Origin: Selaginella moellendorffii | Taxonomy: Eukaryota; Streptophyta; Lycopodiopsida; Selaginellales; Selaginellaceae | NCBI RefSeq assembly: GCF_000143415.4 | Contig: NW_003314356.1 | Location: 436,082 to 500,081, forward strand | DNA length: 64,000 bases | Reading direction: 5' to 3' | In this document: positions 59,890 to 64,000 of the stretch, piece by piece | Layout: each line of letters begins with the position of its first letter | How positions within the stretch are numbered: position 1 is the stretch's first letter | Translations under genes and position numbers: made by a program | Notes under the pieces: generated by a model | What the model saw: only the letters and a program-made list of their open reading frames with translations | What the model was told of the DNA's origin: nothing | The model's database searches: none

Positions 59890-60881
59890 TCAAGCTCCTG
59901 GTCCATCTTCCACAGCCGTATACATCAAGGAGGCATTGGGCCCGTCACTCCGAGATAGTACACCTTTCAATTGGCTGACATAAAATACCGGATGAATTTT
60001 CACCCCAACTGGCAGCCGCACCCGATAAGCCGCTTTACCAATGCGCTCCAGCACTTCATATGGACCAGCATATCGATGGGAAAGTTTATCACTCTTCCCT
60101 GTCCGTAAAGGCACCAAGGTGTTCCGTTGCTCACTTGACGGAAAGATCACTCGCACAAAGACGAGATCACCCACCTTATATTCCCGGAATTGGCGATGCT
60201 CATTGGCAAACTTCTCCGCTCTATCCTGAGCTGCTTGCAAATTCCGTTTGCACACCACCAGAATCTCATCAAGTTCTGTGGCCAAATCAGTTGCCTCGGA
60301 ATCAAGCTTATCTTGAACGTCCTTACTCAAATGCAATCCCAACTCCACCGCTGTTCGAGGATGCCTTCCAAACATGGCAAAATAAGGACTTAGCTTGGTT
60401 CCACTGTGTTGGCTATTGTTGTAAGCAAATTGCACCAACGGAAGATATAAATCCCATTGTCCTTGCCTTTGACCAATGCTACAACGTAGCATATCCTCCA
60501 CCACCTGATTCACACGCTCAGTTTGCCCATCCGTCTGAGGATGATCTCCACTTGAGAGTTTCAAAGTCACTTGCATAGCCTTTGCAAAGCTTTTCCAAAA
60601 TCCACTAGTGAACTTTGAATCTCGATCACTAATGATGTCCTCCGGCAAACCAAAATCAGGAAAAACCTTCTCCAAGTAAACTGCAGCCAAGTCTGAGGCA
60701 GTGACGGTCTTCCGAAGAGCCAACAACCGCACATACTTCATCAACCGATCCACTATGACCCATACTTGCTCCTTTTGCCTCTGTGTTCGTGGCAAACAAG
60801 TGATGAAGTCCATAGAGATACTACACCAACGGCTCTGAGGAATAGGTAAAGGTTGCAAAAGTCCCCCCGGCTTCTCCCATG
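59890..60881 (-). pseudogene. G2 integrase, C-terminal part
   Basis: From EKPGGLLQPLPIPQ to EDGPGA this is an open frame with SMDFITCLPRTQ, the second Asp in ISDRDSKFTSG and the Glu in GDHPQTDGQTERVN, so all three catalytic residues are present. FAYNNSQHSGTK and the GPYEVLERIGKAAYRVRLP module follow. No chromodomain is seen before the stop, which G1 shares. It is separated from the rest of pol by the solo LTR, so it is not functional as placed. Confidence 0.85.
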
Positions 60882-62740
60882 TGTGAGACACAAAATCCCT
60901 AGGCCCCAAAGTGGAGCCGGAAGGGCTCCACATGGTAGTGGCCGAAGCGAGAGCCAAACGAGCGTAACACGTTTGGACCAAAAGCTCCGACTTGAAAAGT
61001 CAAGAGCGGGAGTGGAAGTCCCAACGAAGTGCTCGAGGAACGAGCACGAAGCGAGCAAAAGGCGAGGCTCCAAAAAGGGACCCAAAAGGACCAACACATG
61101 ACACGTGGGAGTGTCCGAGATGGACTCGAGTTGGAGTCCGAAGTGGAGTCCGAGATGGACCTGAGTTGGAGTCCGAAGTGGAGTCCGAGATGGACCCGAG
61201 TTGGAGTCCGAAGTGGAGTCCGAGATGGACCTGAGATGGAGTCCGAGATGGAGTCCGAGATGGACCCGAGATGGACCCGAGATGGAGTCCGAGATGGAGT
61301 TCGAGATGGAGTCTGAGGTGGACCCGAGATGGACCCGAAATGGAGTCCGAGATGGAGTCCGAGATGGACCCGAGATGGACCCGAGATGGAGTCCGAGATG
61401 GACCCGAGATGGACCCGAGATGGAGTCCGAGATGGAGTCCGAGGTGGACCCGAGATGGACCCGAAATGGAGTCCGAGATGGAGTCTGAGATGGACCCGAG
61501 ATGGAGTCCGAGATGGAGTCCGAGATGGACCCGAGATGGACCCGAGATGGAGTCCGAGATGGAGTCCGAGATGGAGTCCGAAGTCGAGACCGAGACCGGG
61601 ACCGAGACCGAGACCGAGACCGAGATCGGGACCGAGACCAAGACCGAGGCCGAGGCCGAGACCGAGCCCGAGCCCGAGTCCGAGTCCGAATCCGAGTCCG
61701 AGTCCGAGTCCGAGTCCGAGTCCGAGTCCGAGTCCGGAGCCTGAGAGGGTGAAAGCCCAAAGCGTTCGTCTCCCAGACCCTGGGGGGTTTGGTGAGCTCC
61801 AAAAGTATAGTAGGGGGAGGACTGCAGTGGAGCCAGTTTAGCCAGGAAAGGCCAGTTTGGCCCAGGAAGGCTGGACCCAGTGTTGGGTGATGAGCTGCCC
61901 ACTGGGAAGTCCAAGACTAGAGTGAATACGGACCGACAAGCGGGGTAGCTTGGTGAGGTGTTCAAAAGCCGGCTCTAGTTCCCCCGGGAGATCGACTGGC
62001 CGATGCTCCCAGTCCAAGTGTGGGTGGCACTACCTACTTGGATACCTGGTGTGGCTCAACGGAACCTCGCTCTAAGCCCATGGCTAGAGCACCTAAAGAC
62101 GAAAGGCGGGGAGAGTACCTAGGAGGCTTGCGTAAGGCCACGGTGTTCCGAAATGGTGTCCCAAAGTCCCAGACTGTGGAAAGGAAGAGGGGTAGCCCTC
62201 CGGTGTGGTGACCAAGGACACAGTCACACAGTGAGGAAGTCCTAGAGGATAGTGGGACTTAGTGGTCGGGCCGGTGGGCCTCGATCCAGTGGCAGTGTTG
62301 GCGAACACAGCCAAGGACAGAAAGGGACTTGGTGGGGACCGGAACAGAGATATTGGGGAAGGCTATTCCCCATGTCTATAGGCATCCTAAGGATGTTAAG
62401 GAGTGGATCTGGGATGACCACTCATGGATGGATGACCTAGTCTTTGAGAGACGGGATTGGAATGTAGGTGGTGTTGGACCACCAGTGTGACCAAGGTAAA
62501 TGGGCATGGCCTTAGCGTAACGGGCCGATATGTCGGTGGTACCTTGGGGTGTCGATCATGGGATCGGACACGTGGAGCACTTGGACCAAGTGCTAAGGTT
62601 GAGTGGCATGGATGCCATTCTCGGGGCTAGCAAGCCCCAAGTCCTGAGTTGGGCTTATAGAGGTTGTGAATGAGACTCCTCCAAGTGGTCGGAGGTGTGG
62701 TTAAGTGACTAAAGTAGAATGGAAAAATTAGTCGCTTACA
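60882..62740 (+). repeat. Complete S-family solo LTR in G2
   Basis: It is 1859 bp from TGTGAGACAC to GTCGCTTACA with the perfect 5-bp TSD CCATG at 60877-60881 and 62741-62745. It is the best reference for this LTR family. The hexamer zone (GAGTCC, GAGACC and GATGGACCC units) spans 61100-61740. It interrupts G2 integrase between the zinc finger (CQRVKVP) and LGGLLQPLP. Confidence 0.92.
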
Positions 62741-62745
62741 CCATG

Positions 62746-63987
62746 GCACCTTAACCCGCTGACAAAGCTCGCATGATTTATAATACTTGAGGATATCAGC
62801 CTTCATATTCCTCCAATAAAAGTTGCGCTTAATCAACTCATACGTCTTCTTCCCCCCAAAATGACCGGCCTCTAGACGATCATGATAGTGGAATAAAACT
62901 TGAGTAATTAACGCATCCACCCGTGGCAAATATACACGGCCATTGTAGTAGAGAATTCCATCCATCAATGAGAAAGGAGCTTCCATCTGGTCTCGCAAAG
63001 AGGCCACCTCAGCATCCTGAGCTTGAGCATGCTCAACCAATTGCCCAAACTCGCTAACCACCTTACTCAAATGATGACAAAATCGTGTTCGTAACGTCGT
63101 CACATGATGAACACGAGATAAAGCATCCGCCACCACATTTGATTTTCCCGGATGATGCGCAATAGGAAACTCCCCAAACTCCATGAGTTTGACCATCCAA
63201 CGAACTTGCCTAGTGTTCAACTCCTTCTGTGTGAAAAGATACACAAGTGGTTTGTGATCTGTCAACACCACGAACACTGCACCATAAAGATAGTGCCGCC
63301 ACGTCCGCAAAGCATGAACAATAGAGAGTAACTCTTGCTCATATGTGGAATAGCGTTGCTCAGCGGAATTCAAAGTTCGACTCTCATATGCAATAGGCTG
63401 TCCCTCTTGCATGAGAACTCCTCCCAGTGCATAACCACTCGCATCGCATGTCACCTCATAAGGTTTTGATGGATCAGCAATGCGAAGCACTGGAGCCTCG
63501 CTCAACAATCGTTTCAGCGCCACAAAACTCTCCTCTTGTGGCATCTTCCACTCGAATGGCACATTCTTACGTAACAACCGCGTCAAAGGAATAGCCACCT
63601 CTGCAAACTTATGCTGGAAACGTCGGTAGTAACTAGCCATACCAAGAAAACTGCGCAACTCAGCCACTGTAGTCGGTGTAAATGGCCTAGATATTCCACC
63701 TCCGACTTTGCAAATTCACATTTGCTCTTCTTCGCATAAAGTTTGCTGTCTCGAAGTAACAAAAGAACCTTGCGCAAATGCACCCTATGCTCCTCCATAT
63801 TCTTGCTAAAAACAAGAATATCGTCCAAGAAAATCTCCACAAACTCATGAAGATAACGCCCAAAGACCTCCATCATCAACCGAGTAAATGTGGCCGGTGC
63901 ATTCGTCAAACCAAACGGTATAACTGTAAACTCAAAATGTCCGAAGCTTGTGTTGAATGCCGTCTTGGAGATAGATGCCTCATCCAT
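62746..63987 (-). pseudogene. G2 pol: RT, RNase H and integrase zinc finger, broken
   Basis: From the window edge, RT shows SFGHFEFTVIPFGLTNA and FLDDILVFS. A deletion near 63679 shifts the frame. Then RNase H follows (TCDASGYALGGV, LTDHKPL) with the zinc finger HYHDRLEAGH ... CELCQRVK. Here G2 keeps GQLVEH where G1 has a stop. The N-terminal protease and gag lie outside the window. Confidence 0.85.
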
Positions 63988-64000
63988 TGCAATCTGATGA

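Larger units (their letters stand above)
59584..64000 (-). mobile_element. G2: Ty3/gypsy retrotransposon, runs off the window
   Basis: The 3' LTR is 59584-59816 (233 bp), nearly identical to that of G1, with a polypurine tract at about 59817-59832. Pol follows on the minus strand to the window end. A solo S LTR splits integrase at 60882-62740. A deletion of about 61 bp near 63679 (relative to G1 9860-9921) shifts the RT frame. The far LTR is outside the window. Confidence 0.9.

Overview
This is a eukaryotic nuclear window, most likely from a land plant or charophyte alga, made almost entirely of nested transposable elements. The plant signs are TTTAGGG-type repeats (two to four units), Ty3/gypsy chromovirus pol and chromodomain sequences, primer-binding sites resembling the 3' end of initiator tRNA-Met, and GT-AG introns. 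I see no convincing single-copy host gene, rRNA or tRNA gene. The species cannot be named from the sequence.

The nesting can be read from target-site duplications (TSDs) and from empty sites inside the window. An old element with a long hexamer-rich LTR (family S) and no visible coding capacity forms the base (1-3130 and 47541-51531). Chromovirus C inserted into it (3131-47535, TSD TTTAT). A large non-coding LTR element, LARD3, inserted into C (6686-46388). LARD3 then received three insertions: gypsy element G1 in its 5' LTR (7626-11503, TSD CTCCG), giant DNA transposon A in its interior (15826-29491, TSD TAGT), and a second copy, B, in its 3' LTR in opposite orientation (31286-46107, TSD TCTA). 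B was later damaged by an S-family element. From 51.5 kb to the end lie more LTR fragments, a second LARD3 copy carrying A's empty site, and a second gypsy element, G2, which is split by a complete S solo LTR (TSD CCATG).

The striking content is the giant transposon. A (13.7 kb) and B (14.8 kb) share 24-bp terminal inverted repeats. A carries two divergent genes. One is a transposase-like protein of about 1,030 codons with a candidate D/D/(D/E) core. The other is a gene of about 12 exons whose exons join in frame to about 1,646 residues: a ParB-like domain, a degenerate DNA-methyltransferase-like segment, an acidic linker and a C-terminal FCP1/HAD-like domain. Each copy also carries about 25-30 dispersed copies of a 22-bp palindrome. 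I saw none outside A and B. Many lie in the first introns of both genes and in tiny 38-54 nt introns. A ParB-like protein together with many palindromic sites resembles a ParB/parS arrangement, which is a hypothesis only.

Neither copy is intact. A has a stop in each large gene plus a frameshift. B has lost most of the transposase gene and has a stop and a 28-bp deletion in the ParB-HAD gene, plus one in-frame exon duplication. Because A and B lie head to head about 1.8 kb apart, they form a very large imperfect inverted repeat. Exon structures and domain calls were made by eye and are stated with that limit.
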